The notes beneath the pieces are model-generated. The model was given only the letters and a program-made list of their open reading frames with translations, did no database searches and was not told where the DNA came from. The translations under genes were made by a program, and so were the position numbers. A DNA stretch of 64,000 nt from assembly GCA_963931865.1 (NCBI GenBank), contig OZ007511.1, positions 6,466,626-6,530,625 on the forward strand, given 5' to 3'. Below are positions 55,025 to 64,000 of this stretch, piece by piece. This DNA comes from Axinella damicornis (lineage: Eukaryota; Porifera; Demospongiae; Axinellida; Axinellidae). How positions within the stretch are numbered: position 1 is the stretch's first letter; each line of letters opens with the position of its first letter.

Positions 55025-56285
55025 AGCTGAGCTCGCTTCGCTCGCTCAGCTTCTTCCCCCTTGTTCGCCTACGTGTGTAATTCGGCGCCGGACAGCCGCT
55101 CTGTCAGAGCTGCTGCTCCCTAGTTTGGTTCCCAGACCCTTCTGCGTTTCGTTTCCGGGGAGGGCGGGGCGGGCGGGCGGGAGGGAGACGGAAGGGTCTG
55201 GTGAATTGCCCTAGCGCGGATCCACGGCAGCATTCCTGCTGTCAGCGTTGATGAGGGAAAAAACATGAATCTCGAGTAGGTGCGAATCGTGAATAAAATT
55301 ATAAGCAATATGGCGGCTATTAGATAGCTAGCTACACCAGTGATTTGTTTGATGCAGCTATTCAGCGCGCTGTGGCAGACAAGCAGAGCAGGTACAAGTT
55401 CTACATGATCATCAGTTTGTCAGCGGCATGGATGTTGACTGTATTCGTGTCGCTTCCAACTCGGGTCAAGTGGCGCTTATGAACTTACGGCAGTACGTCG
55501 TGATTCTGACTGTGAAGGCTGTTTCTAGCGTTGCAGTTACTGTCTGTTTGGTCTCCGTGTAGCTACTTCTCGACCGTATTGAAGCAACACACACAAACGC
55601 TGGCTCAGCGAGGTACTGCCGCGCACACTTCACACGAACACCTGCACGAAAATGTTCGATCACTCCATGATCACTCGCGACTGTTGCAGTGCCGTGCAGA
55701 CTTCCCCGATCACCCTGCTGGCATCGAAAGACTGGTAACAGACCTTGCAGACTGACTTACACGTAGCAGTGCTGTTAGCATTTACGAGCGACGAGTACTT
55801 AAAGTATTCATGGTTTCACACATTGCCAATTATTACGTTTAATGAAATTCCGCGGATCCGCGCTAGGGTAATGTTATTCACCAGACCCTTCCCTCTCCCT
55901 CCCCTCCGCCCGTCCCGCCAAGAAGGGTCTGGGAACCAAACTAGCTGCTCCCCGGTTGCGTCCGCTTCAGCTGCTGCTCGCCGATTGCATCGATCTGCTT
56001 CAACTGCTGCTCCCCGTTTGCGTCCGCTTCAGCTGCTGCTCGCCACTTGTGTCTGCTTCAGCTGCTACTCCCCGATTGCATCCGTTTCAACTGCTCCCCG
56101 ATTGCGTCCGCTTCAACTGCTGCTCTGGCTTCACCTGCAGCTCCCGATTGCGTCCGCTTTGACTGCTGCTCACCGATATTGCATCCGTCTGCTGTTCTAG
56201 AAGCTTCCAGCTAGCCCATGCCCAATGTTCTCGAACATTCTTCGCGGAGCAAGTACGAAGGTCGCGCGTCACTACGTAGTCTAGT
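55025..56285 (-). repeat. Repeat R3 with VNTR, copy 3, interrupted
   Basis: Inverted copy: 'cagctgctgctccccgattgcgtccg' units (55955-56190) and the end 'gctacttcc...ctcgctcag'-like block near 55025-55110 are separated by the 9-bp-TSD element at 55121-55943. The lead 'gaacattcttcgcggag' is at 56225. Confidence 0.8.
55121..55943. mobile_element. 823-bp TAGTTTGG element with perfect 9-bp TSD
   Basis: Left TAGTTTGGTTCCCAGACCC and right GGGTCTGGGAACCAAACTA are perfect; pairing continues inwards via 'gaagggtctggtgaa' and 'cgcggatcc'. GCTGCTCCC is duplicated at 55112-55120 and 55944-55952. Interior frames do not show a transposase. Confidence 0.92.
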
Positions 56286-56396
56286 CCCGCCCCACGAGCA
56301 TCCCACTTCCGTTACACACACAAACACACGTTAAAATCTTAATGTATTGATACTTTCTAATCAGTCATGTGAGACTCAGGATGCACTCATGGTATA

Positions 56397-56699
56397 GTGC
56401 AATTTCTGAAGTGTGAGGTCATTATTCATGAGGCTATGGGCTATGTAGGAGAGACCAAGAGGAAGCTGGTGGACGAGCACAGTAGAGCAGTAAGGATGGC
56501 TGATTTCAACTCGTCAGCATTAGCGGAACATGCGTGGAGTGCAGGCCACAATGTTGACATAACCATCCTCGACCAGCATGAAAACCTGCATGCACATGAG
56601 GCTCTCGCTGGATCGGAGGAATGCCACTTAAGAGAAGCAACCCCTCAACAGAGACAAGGGCTCCCATGCACCAATGACCACCTGCTGAAGAACTCATAG
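56397..56699 (+). pseudogene. GIY-YIG endonuclease fragment of a retroelement
   Basis: Reads GYVGETKRKLVDEHSRAV, SSALAEHAWSAGHNVDITIL, DQHENLHAHEALAGSEECH and ends LPCTNDHLLKNS. This is the C-terminal GIY-YIG-like module common in Penelope-like and some LINE elements (YIGETKR...LKEH..A...AS.AIAEHA...H.). The Arg/Leu of the R-L-x-x-H segment is altered (VDEHSRAV). No reverse transcriptase precedes it. About 100 codons, no internal stop. Confidence 0.75.
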
Positions 56700-56832
56700 T
56701 TACACCTACATTGTTGATATGATAGCTGTATAGCTATCGAAACGTCTGTTTTTTGAATCAGATACTTTTGACTAGTGAAATTAAACAAACCCAGAATGTC
56801 TCAACCTATATAGTCACACAGAACTGTTAGCA

Positions 56833-56968
56833 CACTGTAAAAACTGACTAGTGAACGTCACCACCTGGTAGTGATATCTGTGGCAGAACGAAGTGACGAT
56901 CACCACCAATTGCCACAGATATCACTACCAGGTATATAGTGACGTTCACTAAATCAGTTTTTACAGTG
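56833..56968. mobile_element. 136-bp palindromic MITE
   Basis: CACTGTAAAAACTGACTAGTG at the left pairs with CACTAAATCAGTTTTTACAG at the right (given 5'-3'), with further pairing through 'gtagtgatatctgtggca'. Confidence 0.85.
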
Positions 56969-57447
56969 CATAATCCTATGGTATGAGTCATTAAAATAAT
57001 TTATTATACCCCGGCCCTTTAAAAGATGCCTCAAATCACACCTTTCTACCTTTTTACTTGCATAATAATAATTATTATCATTCCATGCACAATTATTGGT
57101 TCTATAATACTACTGCTTGGCATTACATCCAAGCAAAGTAACATGCAAGGCACAGGACTTGTGCTCACTGATATATATAGTGATGGCATACAGCATTTAA
57201 TTAATATTAATTGGCCAGCATCCCAGTATGTGGAGCCAGCAGCAGCACTTATCCTCAGGCCTAGTGTGCATGCCAGTTTTATTATTATTCATGAGCAGAC
57301 TCCTGAATTTTGGTGATAATTAGGTAGACGGTAGATGCACAAAGTGGAACTTCCAGTGTGCAGGAGGCTGTTAATGTTATTCGTAAGGTAGGAATAATGA
57401 TGGGGACAATCAACACATACTTGGTACATGTGATAAACAATGACTAA

Positions 57448-57833
57448 CAGCCCATTTACACTATAATATAGCACTCTGGATCGATCCAACTTGAGAACTG
57501 GTTCGTAATGTGAACACGAACCGAACCGCCCCAATCTGCACCGTACTGGACCACCAAACTCCATCGAACTGTTTGGTAGGGCGTGGACGGGGGGCGTGAC
57601 GGTTGCCAATAGTATCCGAACCAGATCATGAAGGGTCCGGTTTCGAGAGGAGGGGTTGTCACATGACTAGTCTTGTGAGAATGCGGTCTGGGCATGTGAC
57701 TAATCATGAACTTTGACCTCGAATCACACGTACATGGAGCGCTCGGGCGGCGTAGTGTAAACGCACCTCCCAGATCGATCTGTGTTGAACCGGAGCGAAT
57801 CCGCCCTTCTCGGTCTGTAGTGTAAACGGGCTG
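57448..57833. mobile_element. 386-bp TIR MITE with TAA TSD
   Basis: CAGCCCATTTACACTA and TAGTGTAAACGGGCTG are inverted with one mismatch; TAA lies on each side (57445-57447, 57834-57836). A three-base TWA duplication suggests PIF/Harbinger type. Confidence 0.8.
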
Positions 57834-57846
57834 TAACAGTAACCGT

Positions 57847-58029
57847 TTAAGTTGTCATAAACAAGCATGGTGAAGTGTTGAAAATGTCTTTCAAATCTTC
57901 CTCCTTGAGAGTATTAATTTCCACATTAATTTTAATCTCTTCCGCACTAAGTTTTAGCAGAGCCTCGGCCAGTCGCTTGTGCTCGGTTGCTTGGGCCTTC
58001 AGAACAGCATGTGCTCGATCATATGACTC
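57847..58029 (-). CDS. YME1L C-terminal exon
   Basis: After the acceptor TTGTAG it reads ESYDRAHAVLKAQATEHK, RLAEALLKLSAEEIKINVEI, NTLKEEDLKDIF and ends TTS-like at a TAA (57849-57847). It matches the last helices of M41 proteases (SYERAKHILKTHAKEHKNLAEALL in human YME1L, from memory of the family). Open and well bounded. Confidence 0.85.
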   Translation of the reverse strand, partial: ESYDRAHAVLKAQATEHKRLAEALLKLSAEEIKINVEINTLKEEDLKDIFNTSPCLFMTT

Positions 58030-58339
58030 CTACAAGGAGATGAACGTGGTAGGGGTCACTGTATATCACTCCAACAGCACAGCAGTTCTATGGTAGTGCT
58101 ATTAACAATTCCACTAATCCCCGAAGGCCTGTAAGTCCATCCACAGGGCAACAACCGGGCTGACAACAGCACCTTGTTGATCGTGTGGTACCAAATTGGG
58201 ATTCATACACTTGGGAGAACAGTATTGTAGCCTTCTAATCATGCATCACTTTTGCCCACAACAGTGTCAAGTTCACATTGTGGAAATTCTAGCCTTAGTC
58301 AGCAAAGACAATACAGTAAGAGTAAGTGTTATAACAGTA

Positions 58340-58770
58340 AACAGCGCGACCTTCGTATTTCAATGTACTGAACCTCGAACTCTGCCAAGAACATTCGAGA
58401 ACATTGGGCATGGGTTGGAATCTTGCAGAGCAGGCGAGGCTACAAGTGGATGCAATCGGGGAGCAGCAGTTGAAGCGGACGCAATCGGTGATCATGAGCA
58501 GGAGCTGAAGCGGACGCAATCAGGAGCTGTTGAAATCGGGGAAGAGCAGCTGAAGCGAACACAAGTGGCGAGCAGCAGCTGAAGGGACGCAATTGGTGGG
58601 CAGCAGCTGAAGCGGACGGAAACGGGAAACAGCAGTTTGAATGCAATTGGGGAGCAGCAGTATGCAATCAGGGAGCAGCAGCTCTGCACAGAGAGCTGTC
58701 CGGTGCCGGATTACTCACATGGCGTAGGTGAACGAGGGGGAAGTAGCTGAGCGAGCGAAGCTACTTCTAT
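58340..58770 (+). repeat. Repeat R3 with VNTR, copy 4
   Basis: Lead 'ttcaatgtactgaacctcga', then about eight units of 'ggagcagcagttgaagcgga' + 'cgcaat', then 'ctgcacagagagctgtc' and 'gaacgagggggaagtagctg'. It occupies the place where the YME1L protease exons are expected. Confidence 0.85.
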
Positions 58771-58824
58771 GTATAAGTATAATGTGAGGTAGCATGTGTG
58801 CATACATGTATGTACATGTACATG

Positions 58825-58918
58825 TATGTGTGTGTGTGTGTGTGTGTGTGTAGTGTGTGTGTGTGTGTGTAGTGTGTGTGTGTGTGTAGTGTGTGTGTGT
58901 GTGTAGTGTGTGTGTGAA
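58825..58918. repeat. (TG)n with TGTAG interruptions
   Basis: TG array interrupted by AGTG units. Confidence 0.95.
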
Positions 58919-58993
58919 AGTAGGGAGGAGCTAGGGAGAAAGGGTGGATGAGGGTCAAGGAACACGACAGAGTACACTTATCATCTCACTAAC

Positions 58994-59038
58994 CACTGAA
59001 TCCTGAGGTGCCCCTGGTAATTATTTCCAAGTCAACAT
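58994..59038 (-). CDS. YME1L exon: DLEIITRGTSGFSG
   Basis: 45-base exon, TTTTCAG acceptor, GTG|GTTAGT donor, encoding the conserved A-R-G-T-x-G-F-S-G turn after the AAA lid start. Last recognised exon before the missing protease part. Confidence 0.85.
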
Positions 59039-59170
59039 CTGAAAAGAGTTGGGTGGAATGACAAATCATAAAATAATTTCCTCTCACTCAAACGGAATGA
59101 GTCTGGGAGAAGACCACTCATCATCCAGCATGCAGTGTGTATGTTATACACAACAGGGGGCAAACGTTAC

Positions 59171-59282
59171 CTTCACTCATCTTGACCTTCTTGGCATGGA
59201 CATTCAAGATCTCAAACATGGCTTTCACATCTGGGAGGGGAATGTTGATATGAGAGTCGAAATGACCAGGCCGAATCAACGC
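59171..59282 (-). CDS. YME1L exon: second region of homology
   Basis: ALIRPGHFDSHINIPLPDVK, AMFEILNVHAKKVKMSE. Donor GAAG|GTAACG. The RPGRFD motif, whose arginines contact ATP of the neighbouring subunit in AAA rings, reads RPGHFD. Confidence 0.85.
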
Positions 59283-59815
59283 CTTGGGAAATGTGAAGAA
59301 AAAGAAAGCACAATACATCTTGCAAAGGGTTTCGCTACCCTTCAAGCAACAATTGGAAAGGCAGATACAGGTAGTCTTCAACTGATACTCCACATAATCA
59401 CATCAAACAATGAAAGCCAGCTCTGTGAAAACAGTCAAATTTTACTACTCTGGGTCCTCAACAACCAATCTCTTCAGCCAAAACTGTTCGGGTCTAGATC
59501 TTTAACTAGCAGTCTTTGTCTGCACAAACATACAGTGCGATGTTTTGATCCCGAGGGATCTTTGTCAGGCAGTATAGCTTTTTGTCGTCACTGGTTGTGC
59601 ACAATGTCTGCCAACTTGACCATCAGGCCAAGGCAAAGTAAAATCACAGATTCACTCAGTCCTATTCTTGGTGAAACAAAAAGAAATAAAGTGTTAGAGT
59701 GGGTGGAGTTTACGTAGAGCAACTAATTAGCTCTCCAGGTTTGCATACTAAAGCCATTGTGATCCTTGTACTTAGAGTTCTTGCAAAATAATGACATATC
59801 ATAATACAGCTAGCC

Positions 59816-59853
59816 TTGTTCCCGGGCCACACAGCCTGGGAACGAGGCTAAAT
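59816..59853. mobile_element. Short TAGCCTTG palindrome
   Basis: TAGCCTTGTTCCCGGGCC faces 'cctgggaacgaggcta' around 'acacag'. About 38 bp, same family as 5818-5857; no clear TSD. Confidence 0.7.
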
Positions 59854-60068
59854 ATGGTCACTCCCCCTTTCAGCTATTCTTTCGACAGCTCACTCCATTT
59901 CAAAGATTTGAGCAACAAGAAATCGCAGGCCACACCCTCACTTGTCCCTTAATATGCTCTAGGCAATACAGTGAAATGTGGATCACAGGCCATGCCCTCA
60001 CTTATCCAGTGCTAATATGGTTGGGCTGACTACTACGGTGTAACATTGAGCACAGGCCACTGCCTCAC

Positions 60069-60232
60069 TTGTCCAGTGACCCGTGGCTCCGATGATGACC
60101 ACTCCCTCCAGTTCCCTGCAGCCGTCCATCTCCACCAGTAGCTGGTTGAGAGTCATGCAAGAGTACTGGTGGACGGTGCTCACTAACTGCATCCAATGAA
60201 GACAACACAAAGCTTGTGGCGTGGTGCTTGCT
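60069..60232 (-). pseudogene. YME1L exon: Walker B region with deletions
   Basis: Phase-correct start EQAPRHKLCVVFI, then an 8-base loss removes the DE-L of FIDELDAV and shifts frame. Further on, NQLLVEMDGCRELEGVVIIG follows in another frame, and after GAT a further loss precedes LDK. Donor CAA|GTGAGG. Confidence 0.75.
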
Positions 60233-60402
60233 CTGGGTAGGAATGTACATGTACATGTGTGTTTGCACAGAGAGGCGGTATTGTGGATAGACATGAAGCT
60301 GTTTTCGTGAGTGTGTGTATGTGTGGGTGTGTGTGTGGGTGTGCACAGGGGGATGGAAACTACACTGTACAATTCTTCTGCAGAGTAAGCGCAGATCATT
60401 GC

Positions 60403-60724
60403 TAGCCTCGTACCCAGGCCCACACGCAGAACGCGGAAGAGGGCCTGGTGACACTCCTGTATGTGCACAATCAGCACAACTGCGTAAGCGATTACATTCC
60501 TTACTTGGATGCATTCGAAATTACGCGGAAGGTACATGTAGCTGTTGGTGATGGCTAAGTAGAAAGTCCTTGCCAAGGAGCGACCAGAACGCAATAATTG
60601 GCAATGGACAAACGTGATTCGCCTACCCGAAATCAAGACTGCTGAGCTCAGCACATACGGGAATTTTGCCAAGTTTCACCAGGCCCACTTCCACGTTCCA
60701 CGTGTGGGCCTGGGTACGAGGCTA
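60403..60724. mobile_element. 322-bp TAGCCTCG element with 9-bp TSD
   Basis: TAGCCTCGTACCCAGGCCCAC and GTGGGCCTGGGTACGAGGCTA are perfect inverted ends. GATCATTGC (60394-60402) and GATAATTGC (60725-60733) differ at one base. Inserted in a YME1L intron. Confidence 0.88.
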
Positions 60725-60853
60725 GATAATTGCAGTATAAAGTTTAGCCTATTACAGGTGGCCTATTATGTTTTCACAGTTTCAGGTATCATATTATATG
60801 TACATGTACATGTACATTTTTTGAGTGCTCATAGGGGATATAATCAAAGACTA

Positions 60854-61535
<682 letters not shown>

Positions 61536-61640
61536 GGGAGGGTAGTAGCCAACTGCAATGTCATGGTCACCAGAACCACTGGTGAACATGTAGCAGTAAG
61601 AGCACAGAGTAGACATTCCAAAAAAAGGTTTCAGAAAGGT

Positions 61641-61772
61641 TTACCTACCAATGGGCAGTTTGGCTCCTAGATGTTGTAATCTCTCCGGGTTCCACCTCCA
61701 TTAATTCTTTGCTTTATCAAATGTGTACCGCTTCTCACTGGGGTATGGGCGAAACTCCTTTGTCATCTGCTG
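61641..61772 (-). pseudogene. YME1L exon before Walker A, truncated inside
   Basis: Reads TKEFRPYPSEKRYTFDKAKN, stop, then NPERLQHLGAKLPIG. Relative to family members the segment between FD and NPER is shortened and out of frame (VKG-x-DEAK-x-EL-x-EVV-x-FL expected). Donor ATTG|GTAGGT gives the phase that fits the next exon. Confidence 0.7.
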
Positions 61773-61784
61773 AGCTGTGAGCGT

Positions 61785-62440
61785 GGACGGAGAGGGAGGG
61801 TGGAGGGAGGGTAGAGGGAGGGAGGGAGGATGGAGTGTGGAGGGAGGAAGGGTAGGAGGATGGAGTGTGGAGGGAGGGAGGGTAGTAGGAGAGTAGGAGG
61901 GAGGGTGGAGGGAGGGAGTGTGGAGGGAGGGAGGATAGGAGGAGGGAGTGTGGAGGGATGGAGGGTAGTAGGAGAGTAGGAGGGAGTGTGGAGGGAGGGA
62001 GGGTAGTAGGAGAGTAGGAGGAAGGGTGGAGGGAGGGAGTGTGGAGGGAGGGAGGGTACATGTAGGAGGAGGAACGGTGGAGAGATGGTAAGGGAGGGTG
62101 GGAGGGGGTGGAGGGGGGAGGGAGGGAGGGAGGGTAGGAGGGAGGGTAGAAGGAGGAGGGTAGGAGGTAGGGTGGAGGGAGAGAGGGCAGGAGGGAGGGT
62201 AGGAGGAGGTACCACATCTCCCTCACAAACCCTCCCTTCTGAGGATGGGAGATCACGTGCATGGGATATCACATGCATGGGTTTGTCATGATTACTGAAG
62301 AGGACAGAGAAAGAGGACAGTAGGGTAGAGGGGAGGGAGAGAAGAGTGGAGGGAGGGAGGGAGGGAAGCAGGAAGGGAGGGAGGGAGGGAGGGAGGGAGG
62401 GAGGGAGGGAGGGAGGGTGGGAGGGAGGGTGGGAGGGGAG
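61785..62440. repeat. Long GGGA/GGA purine tract
   Basis: Mostly G and A on the plus strand with GGAGTGTGGAGGGAGGG units of about 40-60 bp, then a GGGA array (62345-62420). Ser/Pro/Leu frames on the minus strand are artefacts. Confidence 0.95.
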
Positions 62441-62458
62441 GAGGCAAAGTGCATGGAC

Positions 62459-62563
62459 CTTCAAGGTGTTTTTTCTCAGGTCACTACCCTCTCCAGTCAG
62501 TGATGAGGAGGCAGCAGTTGCCATTGTGGCTTGTGTCATCTTCTGCTCCTCGACATTAATTTG
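62459..62563 (-). CDS. YME1L-gene exon, N-terminal part
   Basis: Thirty-five codons (QINVEEQKMTQATMATAASS, SLTGEGSDLRKNTLK) between TCCAG and AAG|GTCCAT. Low conservation is usual for this region; assigned by position. Confidence 0.5.
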
Positions 62564-62599
62564 CTGGAGTAAAGAGGAGGAGAGGAGGAGGAAGAGGAC

Positions 62600-62628
62600 T
62601 ATAGATGATTATGTATGTGCGCACACAT

Positions 62629-62679
<51 letters not shown>

Positions 62680-62765
62680 TGCACGCACGCACGCACACAC
62701 ACACACACACAACATAGTCATACTCACATACATGTACACACACACACACGCACACAAACACACAC
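62600..62765. repeat. CA / GCACGCA microsatellite
   Basis: CACG and CA repeats of both kinds. Confidence 0.95.
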
Positions 62766-62876
62766 CCCAAGCATCTCGAGTGCCCTCATGTAGATGCATC
62801 GGGCCTCGGAGTCCACAGCGCACCTCCCAGTCTCAAACTGCCTGACAACATAGTGAGGATCATTCTCCACCACAAC
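62766..62876 (-). CDS. YME1L exon: pre-AAA segment
   Basis: Between TTCAG and a GTGTGT donor it reads VVVENDPHYVVRQFETGRCA, VDSEARCIYMRALEMLG. V-x-x-F-E-S-G-R-x-A followed by Y-x-x-A-L is typical of the N-terminal segment of YME1L orthologues. Confidence 0.7.
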
Positions 62877-63106
62877 CTGAACAAGATGGGGAACGTGTAT
62901 TGTCAATCACCACCAGGAGGGGGTACATGTACATGTAGGTTAGTCTCGTGCCCAGACCCTACTGGGAACGAGACTAGGGGTACATGTATTGACAGGCAGC
63001 ACACAGGGCCACGTATATCCTCCTAATTGTCATACCAGAATTCATCATCTTACTGCCAGACTTCACAGTACGTTTAATATGATACTACACTAGTGGCAAA
63101 AAATTT

Positions 63107-63353
63107 CTGCGAAAATTAAAAAGGATTTAGTGATGGCCTGTCACATTCGGAATTATTCCACCCCTCGAAAAAGCTAAGAAACAAGGAGAAATGCCTTTAA
63201 CCAGGCTCAGTCCCATCCATTATAAAATGTAGAATTTAGGGAGGGGATGGGACTGAGCCTGGTTAAAGGCATTTCTCCTTGTTTCTTAGCTTTTTCGAGG
63301 GGTGGAATAATGTGACAGGCCATCACTAAATCCTTTTTAATTTTCACAAAAGC
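63107..63353. mobile_element. Foldback MITE with 107-base arms
   Basis: Left arm (to about 63220) and right arm (from about 63245) are almost exact reverse complements, for example 'aaggagaaatgcctttaacc' against 'ggttaaaggcatttctcctt'. Loop of about 25 bases. Confidence 0.92.
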
Positions 63354-63451
63354 GCAGTTGATAAAAACCCGTATTTTGTACAGTAGGTCATGTGAAAAAT
63401 CCGTATTAGTACTGTAGGTCACGCGAGAGATCCGTATTATGTACAGTAAGT

Positions 63452-64000
63452 CACGTGCAGGGTTTCATACAGAGGGGGGGGTGCCCTGGGATTTCCCCCC
63501 CCCCAGGTGAAGTTTCCCCCCCCCAGAAAACAGAAGACAATAATATTATAAATTTAATATTAAACTGGTTGGACATGCAGCAGTATAAGCAGTGGCGGAT
63601 CTTTTTATTTTCCTCCTTACTAACTTGCTGCCGCTATGTTGCAACTCCTGGCCTGGCCTCCTCAGCTCGCAATATCGTGCATTGCCTGAAACCAAACTGC
63701 TTGGGAACGAGACCACGATCTAGTATACCCCTCTGTGTACGTACGTATTACGTTTGTGAGCGAAATTTGAGCAAGGAAGAAGCTCATGGTGGCCCTGGCA
63801 GGCCTGGGACCTGCAATCCTCGTACATCTGGAACTTGCAGTGCAAAGCGTGAAGGTGCCACGAGAGCCCATCCTGAGAAGTGAAAAATGAAGGCGAAAAA
63901 ATTTTTCCGCGCTTCGCGCGGACTGATCAGCACTACACACCTCTATGCACTTCCTCCGGCAGCATTTAATATATGGTGCCCCACTTTCATAAATCCTGTA
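63452..64000. mobile_element. TIR element cut by the window end, carrying R2
   Basis: Starts 'gtgcagggtttcatacagag' with G8; the last bases of the window 'aaatcctgta' match the opposite terminus seen at 5389-5398. The interior contains an R2 copy (63715-63985). Incomplete here. Confidence 0.6.

Noticed and set aside
59049..59717. 222-codon plus frame
   Set aside because: It is antisense to two clear YME1L exons and has no recognisable domain.
61763..62539. 258-codon Ser/Pro/Leu-rich minus frame
   Set aside because: Translation of the purine tract; only its first 35 codons (62563-62459) are credible exon.

Overview
The window reads as a piece of nuclear genome from an animal, most likely a sponge or another early-branching metazoan. 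Genes are split into short exons with GT/AG introns. Gene families are animal ones: an IRAK/Pelle-type kinase with a death domain, tandem C2 domains of synaptotagmin-like (SYTL) type, a YME1L AAA protease, and a multi-pass membrane segment of a kind I associate with sponge cell-surface proteins. More than half of the sequence is mobile elements, MITEs, foldback elements, minisatellites, CA/TG arrays and poly-G/poly-C runs. The species assignment is inference.

Layout: 0-5.3 kb holds repeats, a decayed DIRS-type reverse transcriptase (minus) and a MITE flanked by TTAA. 5.7-10.1 kb (plus) holds an IRAK/Pelle-like gene (death domain, Pro/Ser/Thr linker, kinase exons) that looks dead: a 40-bp MITE with a 9-bp target duplication sits in the death-domain exon, and the kinase carries a nonsense codon. 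11.6-14.3 kb (minus) holds coiled-coil and death-domain exons; an isolated kinase activation-loop exon lies at 17.2 kb (minus). 18.6-31.5 kb is mostly non-genic: a TIR element with a 5-bp target duplication, a 1.1-kb foldback, tandem repeats, several MITEs, and a LINE-like unit with one intact 190-codon frame.

34.8-49.6 kb (plus) is the main gene: a C2A-C2B cassette repeated three times and apparently read as one transcript, because one uninterrupted exon joins the C2B of unit 1 to the C2A of unit 2. Each unit carries at least one lesion. An apparently intact piggyBac element (45286-48953, TTAA duplications, 13-bp TIRs, two-exon 630-codon transposase) sits in an intron of this gene on the opposite strand.

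50-57 kb holds a tRNA-like pair, a 9-bp-TSD MITE, unassigned exons, the membrane segment, another 9-bp-TSD element nested in a minisatellite repeat, and a GIY-YIG retroelement fragment. 57.8-62.9 kb (minus) is a YME1L gene whose AAA exons and C-terminal exon are recognisable while the zinc-protease core between them is absent. Its introns carry kilobase-scale purine tracts.

Coding segments in four unrelated genes carry small indels or stops, whereas the 1.9-kb transposase frame is clean. That argues for real decay in this region, but assembly indels cannot be excluded without reads or transcripts. No prokaryotic genes, CRISPR arrays or rRNA genes were seen.
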